Source: JBCBSK01 sp965250105 (GTDB lineage Bacteria; Pseudomonadota; Alphaproteobacteria; Rhizobiales; Tepidamorphaceae). Taken from it: 64,000 bases of DNA. The translations under genes were made by a program, and so were the position numbers. A model generated the notes under the pieces. The model worked only from the letters and a program-made list of their open reading frames with translations, had not been told where the DNA came from and made no database searches. Below are positions 17,581 to 26,067 of this stretch, piece after piece; positions within the stretch are counted from its first letter, which is position 1, and the number at the start of each line of letters is the position of its first letter. The stretch is from NCBI GenBank assembly GCA_965250105.1, contig OZ252290.1:3224001-3288000 (forward strand), written 5' to 3'.

Positions 17581-18402
17581 TCAGTAACCGAACTGTTCGG
17601 CCAGGATCCGCTCTTCGAGATTGTGGTCGCGGTCGAACAGCATCAGGGCCGCGTAGTCGCGCGCCTCGGAGATCGTCACCCGCGCGATGTTGTCGACCTG
17701 GACGTGATCGGCCACCGCGCTGACCGGCCGGCGGCCGGGCTCAGCGACGCGGATCTCGATCGCCGCGCGATTGGGCAACAGCGCGCCGCGCCAGCGTCGC
17801 GGCCGGAACGGGCTCAACGGCGTCAGCGCCAGAAGTGGCGCGTTGATCGGAATGATAGGGCCCTGCGCCGACAGATTATAGGCGGTGCTGCCGGCGGGCG
17901 TCGCCACCAGGACGCCGTCGCAGATCAGTTCTTCGAGCCGGGTCTTGCCATCGATGCGGATTTCGAGCTTGGCCGCCTGATAGGACTGGCGGAACAGCGA
18001 CACCTCGTTGATCGCCAGCGCGTCGTGCACGACGCCATCGGTGTCGGTGGCGCGCATGGCGAGCGGATGGATCGTCGCGGTTTCGGCCTGCGCCAGCCGG
18101 TCGAGCAGATCGGCCTCGCGATATTCGTTCATCAGAAAGCCGACCGAGCCCCGGTTCATGCCATAGATCGGCACGCCGGAATTCATGAATCGGTGCAGGC
18201 ATTGCAGCATCAGACCGTCGCCGCCGAGAGCCACGACGATATCGGCTTCCTCCGCCGGCACCGGCGCGTAGAGCGCCGACAGGCGGTCGAGCGCGCTCAG
18301 CGCTTCCGCCGCCTCGCTGGCGACGAAGGCGATTTTCGGTGCTGTCCCCCCCGATCCGGTCGAGGGCTGGGCGGAGGCTGCGATATCGGCGAGTTGGGTC
18401 AT
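17581..18402 (-). CDS. nadK: NAD kinase
   Basis: 273-residue ATP-dependent kinase making NADP from NAD. The catalytic GGDG is at residues 60-63, in IVVALGGDGLML. The downstream NRGSVGFLMNEY, LAINEVSLFRQ and TPAGSTAYNLSAQGPI segments form the substrate site. The N-terminal 20 residues are low-complexity and make the protein slightly longer than typical (~255), so the true start could be internal, but no better ATG is seen before KIAFVAS. It is divergent from the PQQ dehydrogenase across 227 bases. Confidence 0.95.
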   Translation of the reverse strand: MTQLADIAASAQPSTGSGGTAPKIAFVASEAAEALSALDRLSALYAPVPAEEADIVVALGGDGLMLQCLHRFMNSGVPIYGMNRGSVGFLMNEYREADLLDRLAQAETATIHPLAMRATDTDGVVHDALAINEVSLFRQSYQAAKLEIRIDGKTRLEELICDGVLVATPAGSTAYNLSAQGPIIPINAPLLALTPLSPFRPRRWRGALLPNRAAIEIRVAEPGRRPVSAVADHVQVDNIARVTISEARDYAALMLFDRDHNLEERILAEQFGY

Positions 18403-18569
18403 CGGCCATGTCCGTGACAGGCGGAGAGGAGACGGATCGGCCAGGTCCTGGTCGGGCGCGGCTGCATGACCGGCGACGGTAGGGAGGCCGGGCGGTATCC
18501 GTCAACTCATGTCGTCCCCCGTCAAGTCCGATCTCGTCATGGCTGGGTGTCGCCGCCTGTCAGCCCGAT

Positions 18570-18598
18570 TTGACACCCGGCCGGATCGCCGCTTGAAT
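18570..18598 (+). promoter_or_regulatory. Candidate sigma-70-type promoter for the PQQ dehydrogenase
   Basis: TTGACA (18570-18575), a 17-base spacer and TTGAAT (18593-18598, 4/6 to the -10) precede the gene by about 30 bases. The expected start is near 18605, leaving a short leader with GGGAGG (18619-18624) 5 bases before the ATG. Confidence 0.55.
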
Positions 18599-18629
18599 CT
18601 GTTTAAACAAAAACATCTGGGAGGATGCG

Positions 18630-20723
18630 ATGAGAAGCGTCGCAGCGATTGCCCTTGCGGTCGCGCTGACCGGTACGGCCGGCGCGCAAACGGTGTCCGA
18701 AGCCGAGATCCGGCAGGCCGTCGGCGCCATCGATACCGGCGCCATCATCGCCAATGCCGAGCACACCCGGAACTGGCCGAGCTACGGGCTCGACTATGCC
18801 GAGACGCGCCATTCCCTGCTCGACCGCATCACCACCGAAAATGTCGGCGACCTCGGTCTCGCCTGGTCCCATGGGCTGAATTCGCGGCGCGGCGTCGAGG
18901 CGACGCCGATCGTCGTCGATGGCGTCATGTATGTCACCGCCTCCTGGTCGATCGTGCACGCGCTCGATGCCGTCACCGGCGAGGTCCTGTGGGTCTACGA
19001 TCCCGAAGTGCCGAAGGAATTCGCCTCGAAGGGCTGTTGCGACGTCGTCAATCGCGGCGTCGCGATCTATGACGGCAAGGTCTTCGTCGGCGCCTTCGAC
19101 GGCTATCTGCACGCCATCGACGCGGCGACGGGGGAGCGCGTCTGGCGCGTCGACACGATCGAGAACCGCGCCATGTCCTACACCATCACTGGCGCGCCCC
19201 GGGTGGTCGACGGCAAGGTGTTCATCGGCAATGGCGGCGCCGAATTCGGCGTGCGCGGCTATGTCAGCGCCTATGATGTGGCCAATGGCGACATGATATG
19301 GCGCTGGTATGCGGTGCCCGGCGATCCGTCGAAGCCGTTCGAGGACGCGTCGATGGAGATGGCCGCCGAGACGTGGGATCCGTCGGCGCGCTACTGGGAA
19401 GCCGGCGGCGGCGGCACGATCTGGGATTCGATGGCCTATGATCCCGAACTGGACCTGCTTTATGTCGGCACCGGCAACGGCTCGCCCTGGAACCAGCATC
19501 TGCGCTCGCCGGCCGGCGGCGACAATCTGTTCCTCGCGTCGATCGTCGCCCTGCGACCCGATACCGGCGAATATGTCTGGCATTATCAGAACACGCCCGG
19601 CGACACCTGGGACTATACCTCGACCCAGCACATGATCCTCGCCGATCTGGTGATCGACGGCGAGGAACGCCAGGTCATCCTGCAGGCGCCCAAGAACGGC
19701 TTCTTCTACGTCATCGACCGGACCAATGGCGCGTTCATCTCGGCCGAACCCTTCGTCGAGGTGACCTGGGCGACCGGCTATGACGAGACCGGCCGGCCGA
19801 TCGAGGTCGAGGGCGCGCGCGCCCGCACCGACCCGTGGGAGACGATCCCGTCGGCCTATGGCGCGCACAACTGGCATCCGATGAGCTTCAACCCCCAGAC
19901 CGGGCTCGTTTACATCCCGGCCCAGGGCGTGCCGCTCGTCCAGTCGACCGATCCGGCCTGGGAGCTCAACAGCCACAAGCCGATGTCCACCATGTCCGGC
20001 GTCGGCTGGAATCTCGGCTATCTGTTCAACGTCGTGGCGCCGGCGGCGGTGCCCTTTGGCCATCTTCTCGCCTGGGATCCGGTCGAACAGCGCGAGGTTT
20101 GGCGGGCGGAATATGTCTCGCCATGGAATGGCGGCACGCTGACCACCGCCGGCGGGCTCGTCTTCCAGGGCACGGCGGACGGCCGGTTCATCGCCTATGA
20201 CGCGGCGACCGGCGAACAGCTCTGGTCGACGACCGTCGGTTCGGGCGTGGTCGCGGCGCCCGCGACCTGGGAACATGACGGCGAACAATATGTCACCATC
20301 GCCGTCGGCTGGGGCGGGGTCTACGGGCTGATGCAGCGCGCCACCGACCGGGTCGGGCCGGGCCGTGTCTACACCTTCAAGATCGGCGGCGACGCGCCGT
20401 CGCCGGACAGGATCCTGAGCGATCGCACGACGCTCGTCTCCGGCGTCCCCTATGATCCCGACGACATCCAGGAGGGGCTGGCGCTCTATGTGTCGAACTG
20501 CCTATTCTGCCATGGCGTGCCCGGCGTCAACAATGGCGGCGCCATCCCCAATCTCGGCTATTCGGCGCCCCAGACCCTGGTCAACGCCAATGCCTTCGTG
20601 CTCGATGGCGTCATGGTGGAGGGCGGCATGCCATCCTTCGACGGCACGCTGACGGAAGCCGATGTCGCCAAGATCGTCGCCTTCATCCAGGGCACGGCGG
20701 ATGCCGTGCGGCCGCAGGAATAG
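18630..20723 (+). CDS. Secreted PQQ-dependent quinohemoprotein alcohol dehydrogenase
   Basis: 697-residue periplasmic enzyme. A signal peptide (cleavage near GTAGA/Q, residue 19) is followed by an eight-bladed PQQ propeller (~30-580) and a C-terminal cytochrome c domain with one haem site (CLFCH, near residue 628) and likely Met ligand in GGMPSFDG. GCCDVVNRG supplies the vicinal disulfide that sits over PQQ. The catalytic Asp is expected in GDTWDYTSTQ. The residue two after it is Thr, not Asp, which points to calcium rather than a lanthanide. This is the soluble type II layout, oxidising alcohols or related substrates. No PQQ biosynthesis or partner cytochrome gene is adjacent, so the substrate is open. 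Confidence 0.92.
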   Translation: MRSVAAIALAVALTGTAGAQTVSEAEIRQAVGAIDTGAIIANAEHTRNWPSYGLDYAETRHSLLDRITTENVGDLGLAWSHGLNSRRGVEATPIVVDGVMYVTASWSIVHALDAVTGEVLWVYDPEVPKEFASKGCCDVVNRGVAIYDGKVFVGAFDGYLHAIDAATGERVWRVDTIENRAMSYTITGAPRVVDGKVFIGNGGAEFGVRGYVSAYDVANGDMIWRWYAVPGDPSKPFEDASMEMAAETWDPSARYWEAGGGGTIWDSMAYDPELDLLYVGTGNGSPWNQHLRSPAGGDNLFLASIVALRPDTGEYVWHYQNTPGDTWDYTSTQHMILADLVIDGEERQVILQAPKNGFFYVIDRTNGAFISAEPFVEVTWATGYDETGRPIEVEGARARTDPWETIPSAYGAHNWHPMSFNPQTGLVYIPAQGVPLVQSTDPAWELNSHKPMSTMSGVGWNLGYLFNVVAPAAVPFGHLLAWDPVEQREVWRAEYVSPWNGGTLTTAGGLVFQGTADGRFIAYDAATGEQLWSTTVGSGVVAAPATWEHDGEQYVTIAVGWGGVYGLMQRATDRVGPGRVYTFKIGGDAPSPDRILSDRTTLVSGVPYDPDDIQEGLALYVSNCLFCHGVPGVNNGGAIPNLGYSAPQTLVNANAFVLDGVMVEGGMPSFDGTLTEADVAKIVAFIQGTADAVRPQE

Positions 20724-20788
20724 CGGGTAAGGGCAAAAGGGAACCAACAGTCGGGGAGCGCATTTGCCTGGCTGGCCCTGGGCCGGAC

Positions 20789-21694
20789 TCAGGCCGTCGA
20801 CTGGCGCACCTTGAGGAAGCGGGCGACGCGGCGCGCCGCATCCGCCGGCGTCAGGTCGAATTGCGACAGGGTCTGCGCCATCACGCCGCCGGATTCGCTG
20901 GTGCGCTGGAGCCTGAAATGCAGCACGCGTTCGAGGTCCTCGCGCGTCAGTCCCGCCGCGCGCGCCATCACCGCCAGGATGTCCGGCTTGCCGCTCAGGA
21001 TCAGCGATTTGATCTTCTTGGGATGCAGGCCCGAGAGTTCGGCGAACTTGATCATTAGGTCCTGGATGATCGTGTCGATATCGCGCGGCTTTTGGCCGTC
21101 CGTCGCCGCCGGCGCCGCCATGTCCGCCGATAGCGGCAGATCGCTGCGCTGGCCGATATTTCTGAGGACTTCCGGGTCACCGGCACCGCGTTCGACGAGC
21201 CGCATCGCGCCGGCCTCGGAGAAGCGCGCCCCCTTGTTCGCCGACACCGAGCGCAAGACCGGGGCATGCCCCCAGCGCGTCAGGCTGTCGGTCACCGCTT
21301 CTGACACCGTGAGCCGCTGGCTGATCGCCAGCCGGTGATCCTCGGTCTTGTCCTCGGTGATCTCGACGAGATCGGTGTCGGTGAGAACTGGCGACTGGCT
21401 CAACACGGGCGCCGCCACGGTCGGGCTGTCGTCGGAGGCGAGCTTCTTGATGATGCCGTGTGGGGCCTTGGCCACGGGGCCGAGCCGTTCGGCCAGTTCG
21501 GCGCGATCCTCGGTCGCCACCTGATCGCTGACCAGACAGGCGACCCGGTCGAACGCCTCGCTCTCCGCCGTGCCGGCACGGTCGATCTCGGCCAGGAACA
21601 TGTCGGTGACGCCGCGCAGCAGTTCACGGCGCTTGTCGCTCGACCGTTCGGCGGCGAGATCTATGAGCCGTGTGAAATCGATTGCCGCTGCCAT
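20789..21694 (-). CDS. DUF2336 domain protein
   Basis: 301-residue soluble protein of the alphaproteobacterial DUF2336 family. It begins with DFTRLIDLAAERSSDKRREL, followed by helical-repeat-like segments (ATEDRAELAERLGPVAKAP, LTVSEAVTDSLTRWG). The HEAT-like alternation of helices suggests a scaffold rather than an enzyme. No signal or membrane segment is present. The start is uncertain between ATGs at 21694 and 21709; neither has a good ribosome site. It ends 65 bases from the PQQ dehydrogenase stop (convergent) and diverges from the EF-hand/ECF cluster. The function of the family is not known to me. Confidence 0.8.
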   Translation of the reverse strand: MAAAIDFTRLIDLAAERSSDKRRELLRGVTDMFLAEIDRAGTAESEAFDRVACLVSDQVATEDRAELAERLGPVAKAPHGIIKKLASDDSPTVAAPVLSQSPVLTDTDLVEITEDKTEDHRLAISQRLTVSEAVTDSLTRWGHAPVLRSVSANKGARFSEAGAMRLVERGAGDPEVLRNIGQRSDLPLSADMAAPAATDGQKPRDIDTIIQDLMIKFAELSGLHPKKIKSLILSGKPDILAVMARAAGLTREDLERVLHFRLQRTSESGGVMAQTLSQFDLTPADAARRVARFLKVRQSTA

Positions 21695-21794
21695 CGGTCG
21701 TGCCGCCATCGCTGAAACCCAAGCAGTCAAGCACGGGCGGCACTAACATGCCGTAAAGACGCCGGCGTAGGAGCGGCACGCCATCGGCGTTGAA

Positions 21795-21822
21795 GGAAAG
21801 AGCACGATTGCTCGGTGTCATA
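21795..21822 (+). promoter_or_regulatory. Possible ECF-type promoter before the EF-hand/sigma cluster
   Basis: GGAAAG (21795-21800), then 16 bases, then GTCATA (21817-21822) recalls the GGAAC/CGTC pattern of ECF sigma promoters. It lies 23 bases upstream of the EF-hand gene, whose cluster encodes an ECF sigma factor, so autoregulation is conceivable. The match is weak. Confidence 0.22.
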
Positions 21823-21845
21823 AGACCGAAAAGGAATGACCGATC

Positions 21846-22361
21846 ATGAAACGCGTTCTCACGCTGTCTCTCGCCACCCTGATGCTGACTTCCGGCGCCG
21901 CGCTGGCCGACAGGGGCGGTGGCTGGCAGGGCGGTGGCATGGCGGGTCCGGGCATGCAACGCATGCTCGACGCGGTCGATCTCGATCGCGACGGCAACAT
22001 CACCGATGCGGAGATGGACCGCGCGCGGGCCGAAGCTTTCGCCGCGCTCGATCTGAACGGTGACGAGGTCCTGAGCGACGCGGAGATCGCCGCGGCCCAG
22101 GACGCCGCGCGCCAGGCGATCCGCAACATGATGGCGTTGCAACCCATTCTCGGACCCGGCGCGATGCGCGCGGTCTTCGTGTCGCCGCCGGATCCGGATA
22201 TCGACGGCGATGGCCAGATCAGCGCCGAGGAGTTCATCGAGGTACGTGGCCGGGCCTTCGAACGGCTCGACCGGAACGATGACGGCACGATCAGCGCCGA
22301 GGAAATCGATCGGATGCGCGAGCATCGTCGCGGCCATCGCGGTCCGCGCCACAGCAACTGA
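21846..22361 (+). CDS. Secreted EF-hand calcium-binding protein
   Basis: 171-residue protein with a Sec signal peptide (cleavage near GAALA/D, residue 22). It has four EF-hand loops: DLDRDGNITDAE, DLNGDEVLSDAE, DIDGDGQISAEE and DRNDDGTISAEE. In each, the first and twelfth positions carry Asp and Glu as needed for Ca2+. The linker after the signal is Gly-rich and the C-terminus is Arg/His-rich (MREHRRGHRGPRH), possibly another metal-binding tail. AAGGAA lies about 9 bases upstream of the ATG. It is followed on the same strand by an ECF sigma factor, a likely anti-sigma factor and a metal-resistance-like protein, so it may belong to an envelope calcium or metal stress response. Confidence 0.9.
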   Translation: MKRVLTLSLATLMLTSGAALADRGGGWQGGGMAGPGMQRMLDAVDLDRDGNITDAEMDRARAEAFAALDLNGDEVLSDAEIAAAQDAARQAIRNMMALQPILGPGAMRAVFVSPPDPDIDGDGQISAEEFIEVRGRAFERLDRNDDGTISAEEIDRMREHRRGHRGPRHSN

Positions 22362-22491
22362 CGCGATCATGCCGCGCGGTGCCGGCGGGTCATGCGTTCT
22401 GGCGGCGGGCGGCTATACTGGCCGTCGCGCGACCGGATCCGCCGGCACAATGCCGCGGCGCCGGGCGGGCGATGTCGGAAAGGCGATGACG

Positions 22492-23079
22492 ATGTCGGAT
22501 GCGGCCGCCGTTCTGGGCGGGGCGGGACAGGACGGCCGCGATGCCGACAGCCTGCTGATGTCGCGGATCGCCGATGGCGACGAAGCGGCGTTCCGCAAGC
22601 TGGTCGATGAGCATATCGACCGCGTCCATGCGCTCGCCTTGCGCTTCACCGGCCAGCGGGCCGATGCCGAGGATATCGCGCAGGAAGCCTTTCTGAGGGT
22701 CTGGAAATCGGCCGGGAAATGGCAGCCGGGGCGGGCCCGGCTGTCGACCTGGCTGCACCGGATCGTGGTCAATCTGTGCATCGACCGGGCACGTCGTGGG
22801 AAGACGCGGCGCCATGCCGATCTCGACGAGGCCGAGGCGGTGCCCGATCCGAGCCCGGGCCTCGATCGCGCGCACATGGCGCGGGTTACGATGGCGGCGA
22901 CCGAAGCCGAGATCGCCAACCTGCCGGAACGGCAGCGCGCGGCCTTGCTGCTGTCGGTGATGGCGGGGCATTCCAATCCCGAAATCGCCGATATACTCGG
23001 CGTGTCGGTCGGCGCGGTGGAACAGGCGCTGGTACGTGCGCGGCGACGGCTCAGGCAGCGGCTGTCGGATGCATTGTAG
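22492..23079 (+). CDS. ECF-family RNA polymerase sigma factor
   Basis: 195-residue extracytoplasmic-function sigma factor. Region 2 is at about residues 30-85 (LVDEHIDRVHALALRFTG, then ADAEDIAQEAFLRVWK). Region 4 is at 140-190 (LPERQRAALLLSVMAGHSN, then EIADILGVSVGAVEQALVRA), with the helix-turn-helix that reads the -35. ATG 22492 has AGG 8 bases upstream; ATG 22486 is an alternative but its ribosome site is too close. The next gene, 54 bases on, encodes a single-span protein that fits an anti-sigma factor. Confidence 0.93.
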   Translation: MSDAAAVLGGAGQDGRDADSLLMSRIADGDEAAFRKLVDEHIDRVHALALRFTGQRADAEDIAQEAFLRVWKSAGKWQPGRARLSTWLHRIVVNLCIDRARRGKTRRHADLDEAEAVPDPSPGLDRAHMARVTMAATEAEIANLPERQRAALLLSVMAGHSNPEIADILGVSVGAVEQALVRARRRLRQRLSDAL

Positions 23080-23133
23080 ACTCTGGATGGTCCGCCGGAC
23101 CCTGTTATGGAATGGAGCTTTTGGGAGCGGGTG

Positions 23134-23547
23134 ATGGATACGGCACGGTTTAGGGATTTGCTCGACCTCAGGGGCGCGGATCTGTCCGCCTGGCCCGAGG
23201 CGGACCGGCGCGCGGCACGGGAACTGATGGCGCGCGACGAGAGCGCTCAGGCCGCCTGGGACGGCGCCTCGGCGGTCGACGCGCTGATCGGAGCCGCGAC
23301 CCGCATCGAGCCCGCGCCGGTCGGTCTCGCGACGCGGATCGTTGCCAGCGCCTCCGATACCGGCGTCACCCTGCCGGGCTGGATGTCGGGGCTGAAGCTC
23401 CTGCTCGGCGGCGGCATGGCCAGCATCGCGGCGTCGGCCATCGGCTTTCTGGCCATGAACGCCTTGTTGAGCGCGTCCGATGGCGGCTATGGCGATCTGC
23501 TCGATCTGGCCGATGGCAGCTATATGACGACGCTGATGGTTTTCTGA
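23134..23547 (+). CDS. Probable anti-sigma factor (single-span membrane protein)
   Basis: 137-residue protein. The N-terminal ~75 residues are helical and cytoplasmic in character (DLRGADLSAWPEADRRAA). One hydrophobic segment follows at about residues 88-110 (LLLGGGMASIAASAIGFLAM), then a short ~25-residue C-terminal end. There is no zinc-binding HxxxCxxC motif of the ZAS type. Size, topology and position 54 bases after an ECF sigma gene argue for its anti-sigma partner, but this is inferred from context. GGGAG sits 5 bases before ATG 23134, which decides this start over an upstream one at 23107. Confidence 0.65.
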   Translation: MDTARFRDLLDLRGADLSAWPEADRRAARELMARDESAQAAWDGASAVDALIGAATRIEPAPVGLATRIVASASDTGVTLPGWMSGLKLLLGGGMASIAASAIGFLAMNALLSASDGGYGDLLDLADGSYMTTLMVF

Positions 23548-23634
23548 GAACCGTAGCGGGATGTCGAGGCAATCCCTTCGTCGGCGAGGCCGCGCGGAAA
23601 GCGGCTGGGACCCCGATCCAAGGAGTATCGAGCG

Positions 23635-24132
23635 ATGACCTTGCGCAAGCCCTGGGCGATCGCCCTGATCGTGGGCTTCACCTTGTCGCTGGTGGTCAAT
23701 TTCTTCGTGACCGGCGCGCTGGTCGCGACCTGGCGTTTCGCGGGCGCCCATCCGACCGGGATGTCGGCGATGCAGGAGTTTCGTGACCGCATTCCGCGCG
23801 ACGCGCGACCCGTGTTCCGCGATGCCTTTCACGACAATCGCGAGCGGTTGAGGCCGGCCTTCCGGGCGATGGGCGAGGCACGCGCCGAGTTGGAAACGGC
23901 CGTCCATGCCGAACCATTCGATCGGGCCGCCGTCAGCCGGGCCTTCGACAATGTCCAGGCGCGGTCGGTCGAGGCACAGGAACTGGTGCACGAGATCCTC
24001 ATCGAGGCCGTCGAGAGCCTGCCGCCGGACGTGCGCCAGGAGATCGACCTGTCGCCGCGCGGCCGCAACTGGATCGACCCGATGGGCTTCGCTCCGGCCA
24101 AGCCGCCGCGCCGCGAGGATTTTGACGATTAG
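23635..24132 (+). CDS. Periplasmic heavy-metal-sensor/CpxP-like membrane-anchored protein
   Basis: 165-residue protein with an N-terminal anchor or uncleaved signal (AIALIVGFTLSLVVNFFVTG, residues 8-27). The rest is a charged, mostly helical periplasmic domain (FRDRIPRDARPVFRDAFHD through AHEPFDRAAV-like spacing and VESLPPDVRQEID). This matches the pattern of the Metal_resist/CpxP-related periplasmic sensors that accompany sigma/anti-sigma pairs. It has few His and no Cys, so direct metal binding is not evident. AAGGAG lies 10 bases upstream of the ATG. Last gene of the EF-hand/ECF cluster; an interspersed repeat starts 2 bases after its stop. Confidence 0.75.
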   Translation: MTLRKPWAIALIVGFTLSLVVNFFVTGALVATWRFAGAHPTGMSAMQEFRDRIPRDARPVFRDAFHDNRERLRPAFRAMGEARAELETAVHAEPFDRAAVSRAFDNVQARSVEAQELVHEILIEAVESLPPDVRQEIDLSPRGRNWIDPMGFAPAKPPRREDFDD

Positions 24133-24133
24133 A

Positions 24134-24220
24134 GCGCCTCCAGTGAGCCCTGGTTCACTGGATGCGCCCTAATCCATTGATTTTACGCAATTCCGGACGC
24201 CAAACCGGTTCCCGTCCGGG
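24134..24220. repeat. Interspersed palindromic repeat of Hyphomicrobiales type
   Basis: Two stem-loops in tandem. The first pairs 24134-24146 with 24155-24167 (13 positions, one mismatch; core CCAGTGA/TCACTGG). The second pairs CCGGACG (24193-24199) with CGTCCGG (24213-24219) and has AACCGGTT in its loop. The connecting GATTTTACGCAATTCCGGAC is familiar to me from a repeat scattered through Rhizobiales genomes; that identification is from memory. It fills the gap between two convergent genes and may also act as a terminator. Confidence 0.7.
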
Positions 24221-24267
24221 CCGACACGTCAGACATATTCTTCCTCATCGCCGGATCGGCTGTCGCG

Positions 24268-25140
24268 CTAGTCGCGTTCGAGGCGGGCGATGAGGCTCGA
24301 CGTATCCCAGCGATTGCCCCCCATCTTCTGGATCTCGGCATAGAACTGGTCGACCAGCGCCGTGACTGGCAGGCTGGCGCCGTTCGCGCGCGCCGCCTCC
24401 AGGACGATCGACATGTCCTTGCGCATCCAGTCGACGGCGAAGCCGAAATCGAAGTCGCCCTTGTCCATTGTCTCCCAGCGGTTTTCCATCTGCCAGGACT
24501 GCGCCGCGCCCTTGGAGATCACCTCCATCACGCTCGCCACGTCGAGATCGGCCTTGTGGGCGAAATGAATGCCTTCGGCGAGGCCCTGGACAAGGCCGGC
24601 GATGCAGATCTGGTTGACCATCTTGCACAGCTGACCAGCGCCGGGGCCGCCGATCAGCTTGACCATGCGGGCGAAGTTCTGGATCGCCGGTTCGGCCTTG
24701 GCGTAGTCGGCCTCGGTGCCGCCGCACATCACCGTCAGGACGCCGTTTTCGGCGCCCGCCTGGCCGCCCGAAACGGGCGCGTCGACGAAGCCGATGCCCT
24801 TGTCGGCGGCGATCCGCTGCAGGTCGCGCGCGACATGGGCAGACGCGGTCGTGTTGTCGATGAAGACCGAGCCCGGCGCCATGGCGTGGAAGGCGCCGTC
24901 GGGACCGGTCGTCACCTGGCGCAGATCGTCGTCATTGCCGACGCAGGCGAAGACGAGATCGCAGCCCTCGGCGGCGGCCTTCGGCGTCGGCGCATGGCGG
25001 CCGCCATGTTCGGCGACCCATTTCTCCGCCTTGGCGGCGGTCCGGTTATAGACCGTCACGTCATGCCCGCCGCGCGTGGCGAGATAGCCGGCCATGGGAT
25101 AGCCCATGACGCCCAGCCCGAGGAAAGCGACCTTGGCCAT
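24268..25140 (-). CDS. 3-hydroxyisobutyrate dehydrogenase-like beta-hydroxyacid dehydrogenase
   Basis: 290-residue NAD(P)-dependent enzyme. The Rossmann motif FLGLGVMGYPMAGYL is at residues 6-20. The substrate-binding DAPVSGGQAGAENG is at 120-133, and the catalytic Lys173 is in GAGQLCKMVNQ. Tyr/Asn at NR (residues 31-33, VYNRT) rather than Asp after the second strand favours NADP(H), as in glyoxylate/succinic semialdehyde reductases, but this is inference. GGAGATC precedes the ATG. It lies 97 bases downstream of an ABC permease gene on the same strand. Exact substrate (3-hydroxyisobutyrate, tartronate semialdehyde or related) is not determined. Confidence 0.9.
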   Translation of the reverse strand: MAKVAFLGLGVMGYPMAGYLATRGGHDVTVYNRTAAKAEKWVAEHGGRHAPTPKAAAEGCDLVFACVGNDDDLRQVTTGPDGAFHAMAPGSVFIDNTTASAHVARDLQRIAADKGIGFVDAPVSGGQAGAENGVLTVMCGGTEADYAKAEPAIQNFARMVKLIGGPGAGQLCKMVNQICIAGLVQGLAEGIHFAHKADLDVASVMEVISKGAAQSWQMENRWETMDKGDFDFGFAVDWMRKDMSIVLEAARANGASLPVTALVDQFYAEIQKMGGNRWDTSSLIARLERD

Positions 25141-25236
25141 TGCAGATCTCCTGTCGAAAGGCGCGCGGGGGAGGAAGAGAAGCGCGGGAACCCCATCCTC
25201 TAACGGATCGTTGCGACGTTGTCAGCCGGTGACGGG

Positions 25237-26067
25237 TCAGCCGGTTCGGTGCAGATGCCGCGTCAGGCGTTGTTCCAGCCGGTCCCACAGGCGGCGCAGG
25301 CCCTCGACCATCACGAGATAGGTGACCGCCGCCCAGATATAGATCTGGAAATCAAACGAGCGCGAAAAGGCGCGCCGCGTCTCGCCCATCAGGTCGAACA
25401 CGGTGATGATCGAGGCGATGGCCGAGCCCTTGATCATCAGCACCACCTCATTGCCATAGGGCCTCAGGGCGACGATCAGCGCCTGCGGCAGGATGATGCG
25501 GAAGAACGTGATGTGGCGCTGAAGGCCGAGCGCGTCGCCGGCTTCCCACTGGCCGCGCGGCATGGCCTGGATCGCGCCGCGCAGGATTTCCGCCTGATAG
25601 GCGGAGGTGTTCAGCGTGAAGGCTAGGATGGCGCACAGGAACGGATCCGACAGGAGCCACCACAGGTGGATGCTTTCAAAGAAATCGCGAAATTCGCCGG
25701 CGCCGTAATAGATCAGGAACACCTGGGCGATCAGCGGCGTGCCGCGGAAGAAATAGACGTAAGCGTAGGACACCCCGGCGATGATGGGGTTCGACGACAT
25801 GCGGCCGAAGGCGAAGGGCAGCGACAGCACCGCGCCGAGCACGATCGAGATCGCCACCAGCTGAACGGTGACGATGACCCCGTTCAAAAGCCGTGGCGCA
25901 TAGCGCTCGGTGAAGCCCGGGCTGTAGGCGCCGATGAGATAGAGGACAAGGCTCGCGCCCGCCGCGATCCACAAGCCCATCAGCACATGGCCGGTGATGC
26001 GGGCGCCGGTCCATTTGCGCGGCGCGGGCGGCGGCGGCGCGACGCGCTCGACGGTCAGATCGGTCAT
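25237..26067 (-). CDS. Polar amino acid ABC transporter permease (HisM/ArtM type)
   Basis: 276-residue inner-membrane subunit of a polar amino acid importer. A Pro-rich cytosolic N-terminus (APPPPAPRKW) leads to about six helices. The permease EAA loop that docks the ATPase is QWEAGDALGLQRHITFFRII. The segment YVYFFRGTPLIAQVFLIYYG is typical of the His/Glu/Gln/Arg family. The start is fixed by a four-base ATGA overlap with the partner permease. Longer in-frame extension to 26274 lies within that gene and is rejected. Confidence 0.93.
   Translation of the reverse strand: MTDLTVERVAPPPPAPRKWTGARITGHVLMGLWIAAGASLVLYLIGAYSPGFTERYAPRLLNGVIVTVQLVAISIVLGAVLSLPFAFGRMSSNPIIAGVSYAYVYFFRGTPLIAQVFLIYYGAGEFRDFFESIHLWWLLSDPFLCAILAFTLNTSAYQAEILRGAIQAMPRGQWEAGDALGLQRHITFFRIILPQALIVALRPYGNEVVLMIKGSAIASIITVFDLMGETRRAFSRSFDFQIYIWAAVTYLVMVEGLRRLWDRLEQRLTRHLHRTG

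Noticed and set aside
18603..20288. Long antisense frame (561 codons) opposite the PQQ dehydrogenase
   Set aside because: Shadow of GC-rich codon structure; no domain, start signal or context.
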